From Aspidiotus rigidus (lineage: Eukaryota; Arthropoda; Insecta; Hemiptera; Diaspididae): DNA of 64,000 nt. The stretch lies in the NCBI GenBank assembly GCA_035079385.1, contig JAVHKY010000013.1, positions 8,244,001 through 8,308,000 of the forward strand. The letters run 5' to 3'. The position numbers were made by a program, and so were the translations under genes. A model generated the notes under the pieces. The model made no database searches. It was not told the origin of the DNA and saw nothing but the letters and a program-made list of their open reading frames with translations. Shown piece by piece: positions 34,285 through 44,815 of the stretch; position 1 is the first letter of the stretch, and every line of letters starts with the position of its first letter.

Positions 34285-35060
34285 TTTTCAAAAAACTCAC
34301 CGTATTCCTTTGAGTCAGGACGCTTTTCAAAAGAAACTAGGGACAATTGAGCACCTGGCTGGAGTGGATCAAGTGAGGGTGGGCATCGACCTGATGGTCC
34401 GTAGGAGGCTTACCAGAAAAAGCCTCGATTCTACCACCTCCTTCCCCGGGTATTCACACTTAGATGGGAGGAAACTTTGGATTAGACTTCCTTATCTGGA
34501 AAGATTTTTGTTGAAGTTGGGCCGTGTGCTCAGTCCTTTCGGGTTCCGTCCGGTATACTATAATACTAACACGGTAAAAAGTTTATTTGTGAAATTAAAG
34601 GACCCCATTCCTCTAGCCGAGAGGAGTGGTGTATACAGCGTGGCCTACAACGATTGCCCTGGAGTTTATGTAGGAATGACCGGCCGTCAGCTCCAAATAA
34701 GAATTGATGAGCATAAAAAAGCTTGGGTGAGTCGGCCTTTGCCGACCTTATCGAAAGTGACCACAGGGTCAAAGAGGGGTCTGGTACCCTCCTCCATAGG
34801 GAGAACTCATACTTTAAACGTATGGCTTTGAAAAATATTGAAATCTTACGTCACCGGAATAATGAAGACATCACCGTCTTAAACAGGTATATTCCTGATG
34901 AGGGTCTGGCTAGAGAATGATTCACACTTCGATGACTCGCTGGTTCAATCATGATCCTCAAGTGGGTTTCTCTGTCTTCGTTGTTGTTGGATTAGTCGCT
35001 TTCTTTCGTGCTCCGAAGATGGTCGTTTAAGCGAAAGATCTTAGCGGCTGTGATTAGTGT
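34285..35060 (+). pseudogene. Penelope-like element of a second subfamily, 5'-truncated
   Basis: The frame starts within the thumb region (IPLSQDAFQKKLGTIEHL), continues through LERFLLKLGRVLSPFGFRP, and carries both endonuclease halves in one frame (SGVYSVAYNDC, then GVYVGMTGRQL). A frame break near 34725 leads to a second frame ending at a stop near 34918. It is clearly diverged from the 30.3-33.6 kb copies. A hammerhead-like core (CCGAAGA ... GCGAAAGAUC) is at 35012-35055. Confidence 0.85.
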
Positions 35061-35296
35061 GGTTCAAATATTTCGCTACTCTCCCGGGAATACACCTTTT
35101 GTATCAGCAATGGTACTCAATTTCGAATCATTCTCGACGCTCCCTTAGACACTCGTGACATAGGGGTGGACGAGGTAGCTGGGTTTGTATGCTCTCTCGA
35201 ACGATCAACTCCCACCCACACACCACAGAAAGTCGTGCTGTAAATACAATAGATATTTGTAAATGAAATAACTCACCTTAGAAGATCTTTTGTAAT
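35061..35296. other. Region between the Penelope fragment and gene E
   Basis: This is unique-looking AT-rich sequence with no gene recognised. Confidence 0.35.
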
Positions 35297-35302
35297 TTTA
35301 TT
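35297..35302 (-). terminator. Probable polyadenylation signal of gene E
   Basis: AATAAA on the minus strand lies about 240 bp after the stop codon of gene E, in an AT-rich context suited to a 3' untranslated region. Confidence 0.4.
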
Positions 35303-35541
35303 GAAAAAATATTTTAAATAAAATTCCTAGTCCATTAGCAAAATTGATGAGCAAAAATCAAAATTCCGATGAAAGCTTACAGAAAAATGGTAACCAAAGG
35401 TCCATGGATGTCCAAAATTGATCAAAGTTAACTTGATGAGAGGTATTACATGCTATAAAGGAACAATTGTCTAGACAAGGGAGAGACATGATCTTTTTTC
35501 AAACAGATGTATGCAGCTCTCGTTCCTACAATCGATGATAA

Positions 35542-36742
35542 TTATTTGAAGTGAACGGGATGCGCACCACTTTTCATCGCCAGTATCCCGCCTCCATCTC
35601 GCCACAGCCGAAAAGCATTATTGTCGTCGGCTCGAGTGATATAAAATTGGTAATTGTCGTAAACGCAATGCGCGACTGTTACCTGTTCCATTTCACCGGA
35701 GAGGAAAGAAAAATAAGGAGCGTTCTTAATTACTCTTTGCGTCATCAAGTCCGAGGCGTTCACGAGTGCGTATTTATACTCCTTGATGAATCCTGTGAGC
35801 TCGTTTCTCCTCACTTGCTCCAGCACTTCATCACATATTCGTTGCAAAGATTCTGCTGTAAGGGCATCCACCCAGTCCGAGGGTATATTCTTTGTGTCTG
35901 AAAAGAGAGAAATACAGTATGAAGGCACTGGTGAGTTATTTTAAGCATCAAATGCTGTACACAGCATTAGCAGTCTCTACTCAGCACAAGATTGACGGCA
36001 CACCTGCGCTCCATTTTTCTTTTTAAGCGATTCTCGTATACATTAGGTTCCCCCTCTTCTTGTAATTTCGTCTTGCTATCAAATATTTCCCCTTTAATTT
36101 ATATTTAGGCTTATATTGAATTTCTTAGTAGTTTTCTTTATGTAGCTCGGGTTTCTATTTTTGTTAGTAACTTATCCTAGTTTGTGATCTATGAGTTAAT
36201 TCAGGCAAAGGCTTGAAGACTTGACATCCTTATCGACTCTTCTAAATTTGCTATTAATCAAAAATAATTCTAGATATTCAAGAAATTCAAAAAGTCAGAA
36301 CGGTATTTGATAATTTGAAAATTCGCTGCTCCCGAACATTTACCACTTTTGGCATTAGCTTAAGGCACTTCTCAGTAATACAGTGCTGAATTGAATTGCA
36401 GGAAGAGGGTCTGACATCAGGATTACCACTGGGAGGATTATTTGTTTGTTACTCGATATCTTCCATTCTCCATTAACATTTAGTTTTCTCGAGAAGCTCG
36501 GCTTACAAGCAACAGCAACGTAGCAACCAGGTTGTTGCTTACTATTTAAAGTTGCCAAGTTACTTCTTATTGTATGGTCGAGCACTAAGCAAGATGATAG
36601 GAGTAGAGAACAGTGTACCAAGAAGGTAAAAGAGAGTAAAACTTTCAATAAATAGTATTGCTGAACATACCAGGATAAAATTTTTGGAATAATTTTTCCG
36701 TCTCGATTTCTCCAACCGTATATTCTTCTTCACGAAATTTTC
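35542..36742 (-). CDS. Gene E: single-domain member of the secreted-protein superfamily (5' end not found)
   Basis: Two exons are supported on the minus strand: a 72-bp exon (36742-36671, phase 1 at both ends, acceptor GTTTCAG, donor GTATGT) encoding an acidic stretch ending QKFYP, and a terminal exon (35897-35542) with DWVDALTAESLQRICDEVLE, a second Cys in VTVAHCVYDNYQFYITRADD, and a stop. The junction reads FYP-DTKNI and aligns with YHP-DPKKV in gene F. Cys spacing is 56. A signal exon should lie upstream but I could not identify it. Reading an alternative first exon at 36648-36543 gives a signal-like start (MKVLLSFTFLVHCSLLLSS) with a phase-1 GTAAGC donor, so alternative first exons are possible. 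Confidence 0.6.
36543..36648 (-). CDS. Possible alternative signal-peptide exon of gene E
   Basis: ATG at 36648 opens MKVLLSFTFLVHCSLLLSS, a good signal peptide, and ends at a phase-1 GTAAGC donor that would join the terminal exon at 35897 in frame. It lies within the intron between the two better supported exons, so it would have to be an alternative promoter exon or chance. Confidence 0.3.
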
Positions 36743-36759
36743 CTGAAACAAGAGATACG

Positions 36760-37515
36760 TATTAATTTCAGAAAGTCAGACCCATTCATCTCCAAGTGGT
36801 GCGATTTCTTTGTTGTGAATGACGACGACGCGACGCCCCATTTCCAGCATATTTCGTTCCGATATTAATTTCTTCTTGAAAATCATGAAATTCGAAGTCC
36901 ATATTCCCAGGCTCTCCCTTCCTTCTCAGATCAATTTTTGGTCTGGAAACGGGATGAATCGTTTGTGCTACGTTTGTGAATGTGCCGTCGAGCTTTCCGT
37001 GTGCTCACTCCTTCCCCTCCGACCATTTGAGGGGGTATACATATATGACCTGTTCATTATATTGGGCACGCGTCCCGATATGTGTTGTACCGTTGAAGAA
37101 ATTAATTGATGAAAAGTATCACGCAGATTACGACAGAAGACGTCCTTTCTTTCTCAATTTTGGATACATTATAGCAGATAAGTGCCAGTAATTATAAGTA
37201 GCGACACTATAATTCCGCATTCAAATTCATTCATTACATTCGAAATACTTAGGTCTCAAGAAGTCAACCCGGTGAACATTGTTCCCATTTGGAGCCCATG
37301 AATGCGAAAGGATTTCAGAGATTTAAAAGGGGAAACAGGACTTAAAATGGGAATTAAATGGGTAGTTTCTCTCAGATGAAACCCTGGGATCCAAATTGGT
37401 TTAGGTTTATCCATCCCTCAAAGCCTGGGAATCTGAAGGGCATAAAGGGGGGGGGTCAAAGAAGTAGTTCTGCCATTTTTGTCAGGGCTTTAGAAGGGAG
37501 ACAAATTGAACGCGT
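36760..37515. other. Upstream region of gene E, no gene recognised
   Basis: Overlapping plus-strand frames (36819-37191) contain Cys-rich stretches but shift frame and match nothing I know. A signal exon for gene E was looked for on the minus strand and not found. Confidence 0.35.
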
Positions 37516-37715
37516 CTCCAGCAAAAGGGCCTAACTTAACTTATGCCTTTTTTCATTTTTTTCCTTTTTTCTACTCTTCATTGATCTCTCCATCACGCGG
37601 TAGAATGACGTGGCGCTCTCTATTGTAAAAGAGGAATAATACATCATTTAAATCTGCAACGTTGTCGTTGTCAAAAAAAAAGAGGTTGTCCATCAATGAA
37701 AAGTCATATTGTGTT

Positions 37716-38170
37716 AATTCCCTATATTCTTGTAGGTTGTGTCAAAAAAGTTTTGTAAACAATATTTTTTTTTTATTTTTGCCAAAAAAGTTTTGTAAAT
37801 AATTTTTTCACCTATTATTTTTTTTCTATTTTTGTATACTTAAATAGGAAATTTATAGAAAATTTCACATGAATAAGAGTTTTTGTCACTTTAGAGAGAG
37901 ATTTTCACGCAAAAATGACCCCCAAACAAAGTCATTTGAAAAGGGCCCTAACTTTGGCACTTTTAAGGCCCATATATTGTCAATGACTTGATACAAGGTT
38001 CATATTTTGTTTTAATCTCAAATTTAGAACGTACACTCTTTGATTTCATTCATTAATCAATCCCCTAGGAGCCATAGTTTTTTGGGGTGTAGCGTTTAAA
38101 TTCTTTAGATGCGTTATTCTCAACACGGGTTTTTTCAAGTTAGGCCCTTCTTCCAGAGACGCGTTTGATT
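37716..38170 (+). repeat. Flanking direct repeat, left copy
   Basis: About 450 bp matching 39246-39665 in the same order: 'gtgttaattccc', 'aataagagtttttgtcactt', 'agagattttcacgcaaaaa', 'tttagaacgtacactctttg', 'atcaatcccctaggagccat' and 'ttttttcaagttaggccctt'. Confidence 0.85.
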
Positions 38171-39066
38171 ATTGTCAATGCTATTAACAATTCATTGTCA
38201 ATACTAATAACAATTTATTGTCAATAATATTAACAACCATTGTCAATACTATTAACAATTGATTGTCAATACTATTAACAACTATTGTCAATACTATTAA
38301 CAATTTATTGTCAATACTAATAGCAATTTATTGTCAATACTATTAACAATTTATTATCAATACTATCAATAACTATTGTCAATACTATTAACAATTTATT
38401 GTCAATACTAATAGCAATTTCCTGTCAATACTAATAGCAATTTATTGTCAATACTATTAACAAATATTGTCGATACTATTAACAATTTACTGTCAATACT
38501 AATAGCAATTTATTTTCAATACTATTAACAATTTATAGTCAATACTATTAACAACTATTGTCAATACTGATAGCAATTTATTGTCAATGCTATTAACAAT
38601 TTATTGTCAATACTATTAACAATTTATAGTCAATACTATTAACAATTTATTGTGAATACTATTAACAACTATTGTCAATACTATCAACAATTTATTGTCA
38701 ATACTGATAGCAATTTATTGTCAATACTAATAGCAATTTATTGTCAATACTATTAACAATTTACTGTCAATACTAATAGCAATTTATTGTCAATACTATT
38801 AACAATTTATTGTCAATAGTATTAACAACTATTGTCAATACTATTAACAATTTATTGTCAATACTAATAGCAATTTATTGTCAATACTATTAACAATTTA
38901 TTATCAATACTATTAATAACTATTGTTAATACTAATAACAATTTATTGTCAATACTAATAGCAATTTCCTGTCAATACTAATAGCAATTTATTGTCAATA
39001 CTAATAGCAATTTATTGTCAATACTATTAACAATTTATTGTCAATACTAATAACAATTTATTGTCA
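38170..39066. repeat. Minisatellite, about 21-23-bp unit
   Basis: Roughly 40 units of 'tattgtcaatactattaac', with 'aattta' or 'aac' spacers and many point variants (ctattaac or ctaatagc). It ends sharply at a run of A near 39086. It is non-coding. Confidence 0.97.
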
Positions 39067-39245
39067 GTACTCAGATCACCTTGATGAAAAAAAAAAAAAA
39101 AGATATGCAATGTTTGTACAAATATTTGGACAAGTTGACGCAGATTTGGTTGAAAAAGGCGTTCAAAGATTGTCCTGTTGTGAAGAAGGTGGAGCCAGAA
39201 GAGAAAAAGATTGTTAGCAAAAGAGGTCGACTTGTATATCAATGC

Positions 39246-39665
39246 CAATTGTGTTAATTCCCCATCTTGTTATATAGGTTGTCCCAAATTTTTTCATTTA
39301 TTACTATTATCTTTTTTTCATTTTTGTTTGAATAGCAAATTTATAAAAAGTTTCACCTAAATAAGAGTTTTTGTCACTTTAGAGAGAAATTTTCACGCAA
39401 AAATAACACCCAAAGAAGAAGTAATTTGAAAATAAAAGGCCTAACTTTGGCACTTGTCAGGCCTGTATATATTGTCAATAATTTGATAGAAAGTTTATGT
39501 TCTGTCTTATTCTCAAATTTAGAACGTACACTCTTTGATTAATCAATCCCCTAGGAGCCATAATTTTTTGGGTGCAGCGTTTTAAATCTTTCAACGCGGT
39601 TTTTCTCAAAACAGGTTTTTTCAAGTTTAGGCCCTTTTTCCGGATATACGTTCAATTGTTCACCG
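39246..39665 (+). repeat. Flanking direct repeat, right copy
   Basis: A diverged second copy of 37716-38170. The minisatellite lies between the two copies, suggesting one larger element whose interior expanded. Confidence 0.85.
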
Positions 39666-39789
39666 GGAATAAGAGTACAGGTAGGTATAGGATCAGCATA
39701 GTAAAGGGCGCAAAGGGGCGCGGACAGTTGCACCTGAATACCAGCTGACTTGTAAAAGGCCAAAGAAAGCCATAAAATACAGCAAGAGT

Positions 39790-41690
39790 GCTGCATAGAA
39801 AGAACTATGCAAAATGGCCGAAGAGGACCTGTTTGACAAGCCTTGTAAGACAGTGCTGAAGAAGCTAGAGGACCTCTCAGCAATGAGCCGAATGGAGCCG
39901 GCTGTTGTGGGGCAAATCATTGATGGCTTCTTCCCACAGCAGCCACCACCAATGGTAACGCTACTTATAGTATCAAAGAGTTGGATGCAGTAGTCAATAG
40001 ACTGCGGGGTAAGTGTTAGAAGGCCCTGGGCCCGAATAAGATTCCAAATCCAGTCTGGAGCGCCATACGTTCAGTTAACCCAGCACTGCTTGTTGATACA
40101 TTCAATGGGGTGGTTACTGGAGGACTGTTCCCTGTGCGGTGGAAGAAAGCCAGGATTGGGTTAATTGATAAGAAAGATGAACCACCTGGCCTGCCATCCT
40201 CTTATTGACCTTTTTGTCTGTTGGACAGTGTTGGGAAACTCCTGGAGAGAGTGATAGCCAATCGACTTGAGAGCTATCTGAAGGAACGAGATATAATCTC
40301 TAGTAGTCAGTACAGGTTTCAAACTAGACGCTGTACATCAGATGCTGGAATCAGACTGAAGAGAATAGCCGAATCAGCAATTGATGTGCGTCCGTTTTGC
40401 GCAGCCGTTAGCCTCGACATAAGAAATGCGTTCAACTTGATTCAATGGAAGAGGATATTGAAAGCTCTTATGGACGCCGAAGTGCCCGCGTACCTGTTCA
40501 GGATGATCAGCAGCTATCTTCGTTGTCGTAAAATCCAAGCAGGGGCTTCTGCTGGTTCAGTAAAGCGCTCAGTTACTCGTGGGATGCCGCAGGGGCCGGT
40601 CCTTGCCGCTGTTGGGGTGCGTTATTTTTAACGGGATTTTCAAGGTGAAGCTGCCACCGGGTGTTAAAGCTTATCTGCTATGCGAATGACACCTTGGTGG
40701 TATGAACTGCCGAAGCAATTGTAGAGATGGAGAGCAGAGTGAACCGGGCTCTAGAGGTATTGAGGGGGTGAGTTAGCTGGACTAGGACTTGCAGTTGCTA
40801 AGACGGAAGCCATTTTATTCACAACCCGTCGAAAGTTCAGTCCAGTCACTTTTTGCCTGCAAGGTATGGTGATTGAAACTAAGAAGCGTATGAAGCACCT
40901 AGGCATCTCCTGAGCTTCAGGCACCATTTCCTGATGGCAGCGGAAAAGGCAGGCAGGGTAATTGTATATCCAAGTCGCCTGATGAGGAACCTAGCAGGAC
41001 CGAGAGAAGCAAGAAGAAGGATCACGATGAGCACCGCCTTGTCGATCCTCCTATATAGCGCTCCAGTATGGGCCGACTCGATAGATGGTAAAGATCCAAC
41101 AAAGAGCTGCGCTGAGGTCTGATAGTGTGTACCGCACTGTCTCGACGGAGGCTCTTTACGTATTCACGTTCAACACCAATCCAGCTTCTTGCTAAAAAGA
41201 CAGTGGTGGTGTTCAAAGCAAGAGAGACGACAACGACCAATCGAGAGGCTTTACGAGTCAAGCAGGAGGTCAGGCGCTCCTTACTTGCAAAAAGGAAAGC
41301 AAGCATTGCCCAGAGCTAGCTGCGTATGTGGACAACCCGAGTGTTAATACGCAACCGAGTCCATGGTCAACTGAACTTTCACCTGACGCAGGTGCTAAGC
41401 GGCTATGGGTACTTCAACGAATACCTTCATCAGAAGTTAAGGCAAGTTGAGCAGGCAATGTGTTTCATGTGCAACCAAGGGCGAGATGATGGACCACAAC
41501 ACACCTTATTTGAGTGTGCGGCGTGGAGACGGGAGCGGCACAAGCTTAGTCGGTCTCTAGATCGGAGTAGATGAAGCGCTTCCCTCGACTAGCCTGGTAT
41601 CCACCATGCTAGGTTCCGAAGAAGCATGGAACCAAGTGGCTCCATTTGCGGCCACCATCATGAAGAAGAAAGTGGACCAGGTTATACCTA
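39790..41690 (+). pseudogene. R1-like LINE, degenerate
   Basis: Scattered frames encode an R1-type pol: PAVVGQIIDGFFPQQP upstream, then KIPNPVWSAI, WKKARIGLIDKKDEP, SVGKLLERVIANRLESYLKE, the palm motif AVSLDIRNAFNLIQWKRI, GMPQG, and a C-terminal zinc-finger-like CFMCNQGRDD...HTLFECAAW. In-frame stops and shifts occur at 40206, 40629 and beyond, and the YADD region is broken ('cttatctgctatgcgaatga', about 40670). It is inactive. Confidence 0.85.
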
Positions 41691-41870
41691 ATAGGAGAGG
41701 AACTTGAAAAATTTCGACATCCCGCATGCTGTGACGTCACGATCTGATGACATCATTCGACCCCGACCCTATGACGTCGAGATCTGACGACGTCATTTTA
41801 GCCAGATGGTGCACGGTAAATTTTTCGAAAAACCCTTCATAAAACAGAGGTCCCTTTTAAAATGTTTGCT
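41691..41870. repeat. Dispersed repeat fragments
   Basis: One 45-bp-type unit, two 'gatctgacgacgtcat' phrases and a copy of the GC-rich module in minus orientation. Confidence 0.6.
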
Positions 41871-42093
41871 CATATCTATCCTTAAGCAACCGAAGGTCTC
41901 GGGGGAAGTACAGTTTTGTGTGATCGAGATCTCATATACTAGCGGGCATTAATTCATGTTTCGCTTAACAGAAATCAGTAACTAGTACACAAACTAAGTT
42001 ATTTTGCCAATCGCATCGCTTCAATACAATCACATGAAAAATAGGTCGGTTATTAAAGAGTTCTAAACAGAAAATAAAATGTACCATTTCCAT

Positions 42094-44201
42094 TTAATCG
42101 TTATATTTCGAATAATATATATAGTATGGACCATTTCTCAGATAAAATTTTCCAGTCGATTGTTCTTGCCGAACTGTAAATACGTTCCGCTCATCGGCGT
42201 TGATTAGAAAAAAATAATACCCAGCGTATACACATTTTATCAGCTTGACTTCAACCAGTTCGTTTTGTAGCTGCAATGGCGCGTTTCGAACTACCCTCCT
42301 GGATTGTAACTCCGATGGCGGTACACGTAAGTAGATATAGTTTGTGGACCTTTTAACGATCCTAGAGAGGACGTCGCGACAAATAATTTCATGCTCTTCG
42401 GACGTGAGTTTGTCGACTCTCTCCCATAAAACTTTCTTCGGATCTAAGAGAAAACGAACCAGTTAATACTCGGTAAATCCTGTCCGTAATACATCGCGGA
42501 TGAATAGTAGAATTTTCCCATCGTAATGATCAACTTTATAAGTAGACTATAGAATAAGGTGTGAAAAATTGAAATGAAATACTGGTACACTATTGGAGTT
42601 GATGAAATAAAGATTTTGGAATGTACCAGCCTTATAACCCCAATGGTGATGGCCTATTTGCAATTAGATCAAATTGATTTTGGAAAACAGAAAACGAAAA
42701 TTATAGGTTGACTATTTCTGAAAATTGGGACTGAACGGTTCTAAAGATCCTTCTCTACCCGCATCTTACCGACCTGTCACTCTAACTTCTGTCCTCGGCA
42801 AATTCTTTCAAAAAATACTGAAGAGAACAAAGTTTTGGTTCACAACTTTTTCCCCACAAAAGCCCAATTACTCTCCTGACTTGGACCTCCGAATAAGGAA
42901 ATCCTCCTCAACTCGACCTCCGAGAGTGTTTCCCGAAGCTGGCGTCATTACATATCCTCCAAATTATACTCATATAACAGGCCTTTGAGGTAATTTACTC
43001 AAACTCCACCAATACCTTCTCCATGAAAGGCTCTAACCTAGTTCGAATTCAAGACTAGTACTTTTCTCACCAACCTATCTAAAACGGTGTTCTCAGGAAG
43101 AAGTGTGGAGAGTTCTTCTCTTCATAATCGCTGTAAATGACCTGAAAAAGAGTGTCAGCTTTCCCACTACAGAACGCCTCTTTGCGGATGACTTCAGTAC
43201 ATTTCTAACCTCCAAGGAAGAGCAAGACGACTCCAATTAATTCTTGACAAAATGATCAAAATGGTCATCTGACCCTGGATTTTGACTTTTAGACAAAAAA
43301 TTCACGGGTTTTCAATGGAGTTAAACGAGGGGAGGCAAGGAACCTGTTTTATGGGCTTCCTTAGAACGACGTTTCGAGTCTTATGGACTTATGGTGATTA
43401 AAGCGTTGCATATCTGACTCAATGAAGGGAATAAGCCAAGTATTGCATATCTAGTTACTTGGAAGGGTTCCTTCGAGCTAGATAATATGATAGGAGTGGA
43501 ACTTAAAAAATTCTCGACCTTTGAGCTTTGCCGGCCAACCGGACGGTGAATATTTCCTTCAAAATACCCCCGCAATAAAACAGGTTGCCTGTTAAAAATG
43601 TTGACATACCAGATCTATGACGTCATCAAATTATGATGTCACAGGTCCCGGGAACTTGAAAAAAAAAACTAATCCATGACGTCATCAGATTCATTATTCT
43701 TCAAGAAGCTCCGATTGATTAAAAAATCTAAGATTCCTTGATCTACTTCAAACCGCCATTCTCGACAAGAAGAAGTCATCCTAACCCGCCTCAGAATAGA
43801 CCACACCCGTCTCATCCACTCTTTCCTTTCTTTACACCTATCACTCCCTCCATACCTATACCGCAAATGCTAGAGATCTGCCCGTTCAACACTTCGTCTC
43901 CTGCCCAGCTCTTGAATACATCCGGCAAGACCATCCTGTCTCTCTCTGCCTGACAAACTCCTTCTCAAACAGTCGTGAGGAAATCATCAGTTCAATAAAC
44001 TAAGTACCTTTGTTTTCCCTATTTCTACAACACCATCTAATTTTTATTTATACTTTTTGTCCCCATTCGTTCACATCGAGCTTGTAACTCTAATTAAAAA
44101 TATATATATACATGTATTTACTGCATTAAATTTATAATTACCCGGATGATATTCGACAAATTCTCCTTCCAGTCGTTTCATAAATCGTTCATACTCTGAG
44201 G
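42094..44201 (-). CDS. Gene F: single-domain member of the secreted-protein superfamily (start uncertain)
   Basis: Two exons are supported on the minus strand. The first (44201-44142, 60 bp, phase 1 at both ends) encodes YERFMKRLEGEFVEYHP. The second (42443-42094) reads DPKKVLWERVDKLTSEEHEI, then ICRDV, and a second Cys in VEVKLIKCVYAGYYFFLIN, ending at a TAA. Cys spacing is 49. The junction and domain start align with gene E. Just upstream of the first exon the same frame reads FGLIFFQYLILLLIANFCIL and AS, which looks like a signal peptide, but there is no ATG in that frame before a stop. Either the short exon is internal and the real first exon lies farther away, or the start has been lost. 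Gene F lies downstream of gene G on the same strand. Confidence 0.55.
42720..43310 (+). pseudogene. LINE reverse-transcriptase fragments
   Basis: DPSLPASYRPVTLTSVLGKF is the conserved start of a non-LTR reverse transcriptase finger region, and AVNDL with ERLFADDFSTF (about 43125-43205) is a palm motif in another frame. Most of the element between them is missing or shifted. It lies in the intron of gene F. Confidence 0.75.
43310..43680 (-). repeat. Dispersed repeat fragments in the gene F intron
   Basis: These include 'gagttaaacgagggg' (foldback end-like), a 45-bp-type unit, and the GC-rich module with 'aaaacaggttgcctgtt' at 43578-43594. Confidence 0.6.
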
Positions 44202-44815
44202 CTAAAATGCAAAAATTCGCTATCAAAAGAAGTATTAAATATTGGAAGAAAATTAGGCCAAACGTTTTCGTGTCCTCGTCATAATGAGACACGTATTCGA
44301 GTTTCTTCCATACGTTTTAATTTAGATATACGTAAAAATCCCTATACACTTCGGATGGAAAATAACAGCCTGCGGTTCTATCGCCATTTTTTCCCTTATT
44401 TCTGCTAATTTAAGTCTTCAGCATGAGACATTTTGGTCAAGAAAAAGATCCAGTTGGATCCTTTATGTTCAAAAGCTGAGCTTTTGCCATGCCGTCACCT
44501 ATTACAATCTTCATTTCAAATTCGTAACTTATCGTTTTCCATTCTTCTGAACGTTTTTGACCTCTGCAGTTAAATTACGTACTTCAGTCATATTTTTATT
44601 CATTTGTTCATCTTATTGATCAATATAATATTTAATTATATTCATGTAATCTACGCGAGTTCATATTTACGTTATTTATTTCTTCATTTTGATTTTGTAC
44701 AAACTTATATCATTTTTATTATAAATTTGTAGGTATCATGCGAATTTTACGAAAAAAAAAAAAAAAAAAGAATGGGTACGACGAAATTATATGAAATTTC
44801 ATTCATTGTGTGTTA

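Noticed and set aside
36819..37191. Overlapping Cys-containing plus-strand frames as a gene
   Set aside because: The frames overlap out of phase, with no splice sites that join them and no recognisable domain.
44202..44292. Treating the gene F hydrophobic stretch as a proven signal peptide starting at 44292
   Set aside because: The frame begins with GTG and there is no ATG before an upstream stop, so a start cannot be supported.
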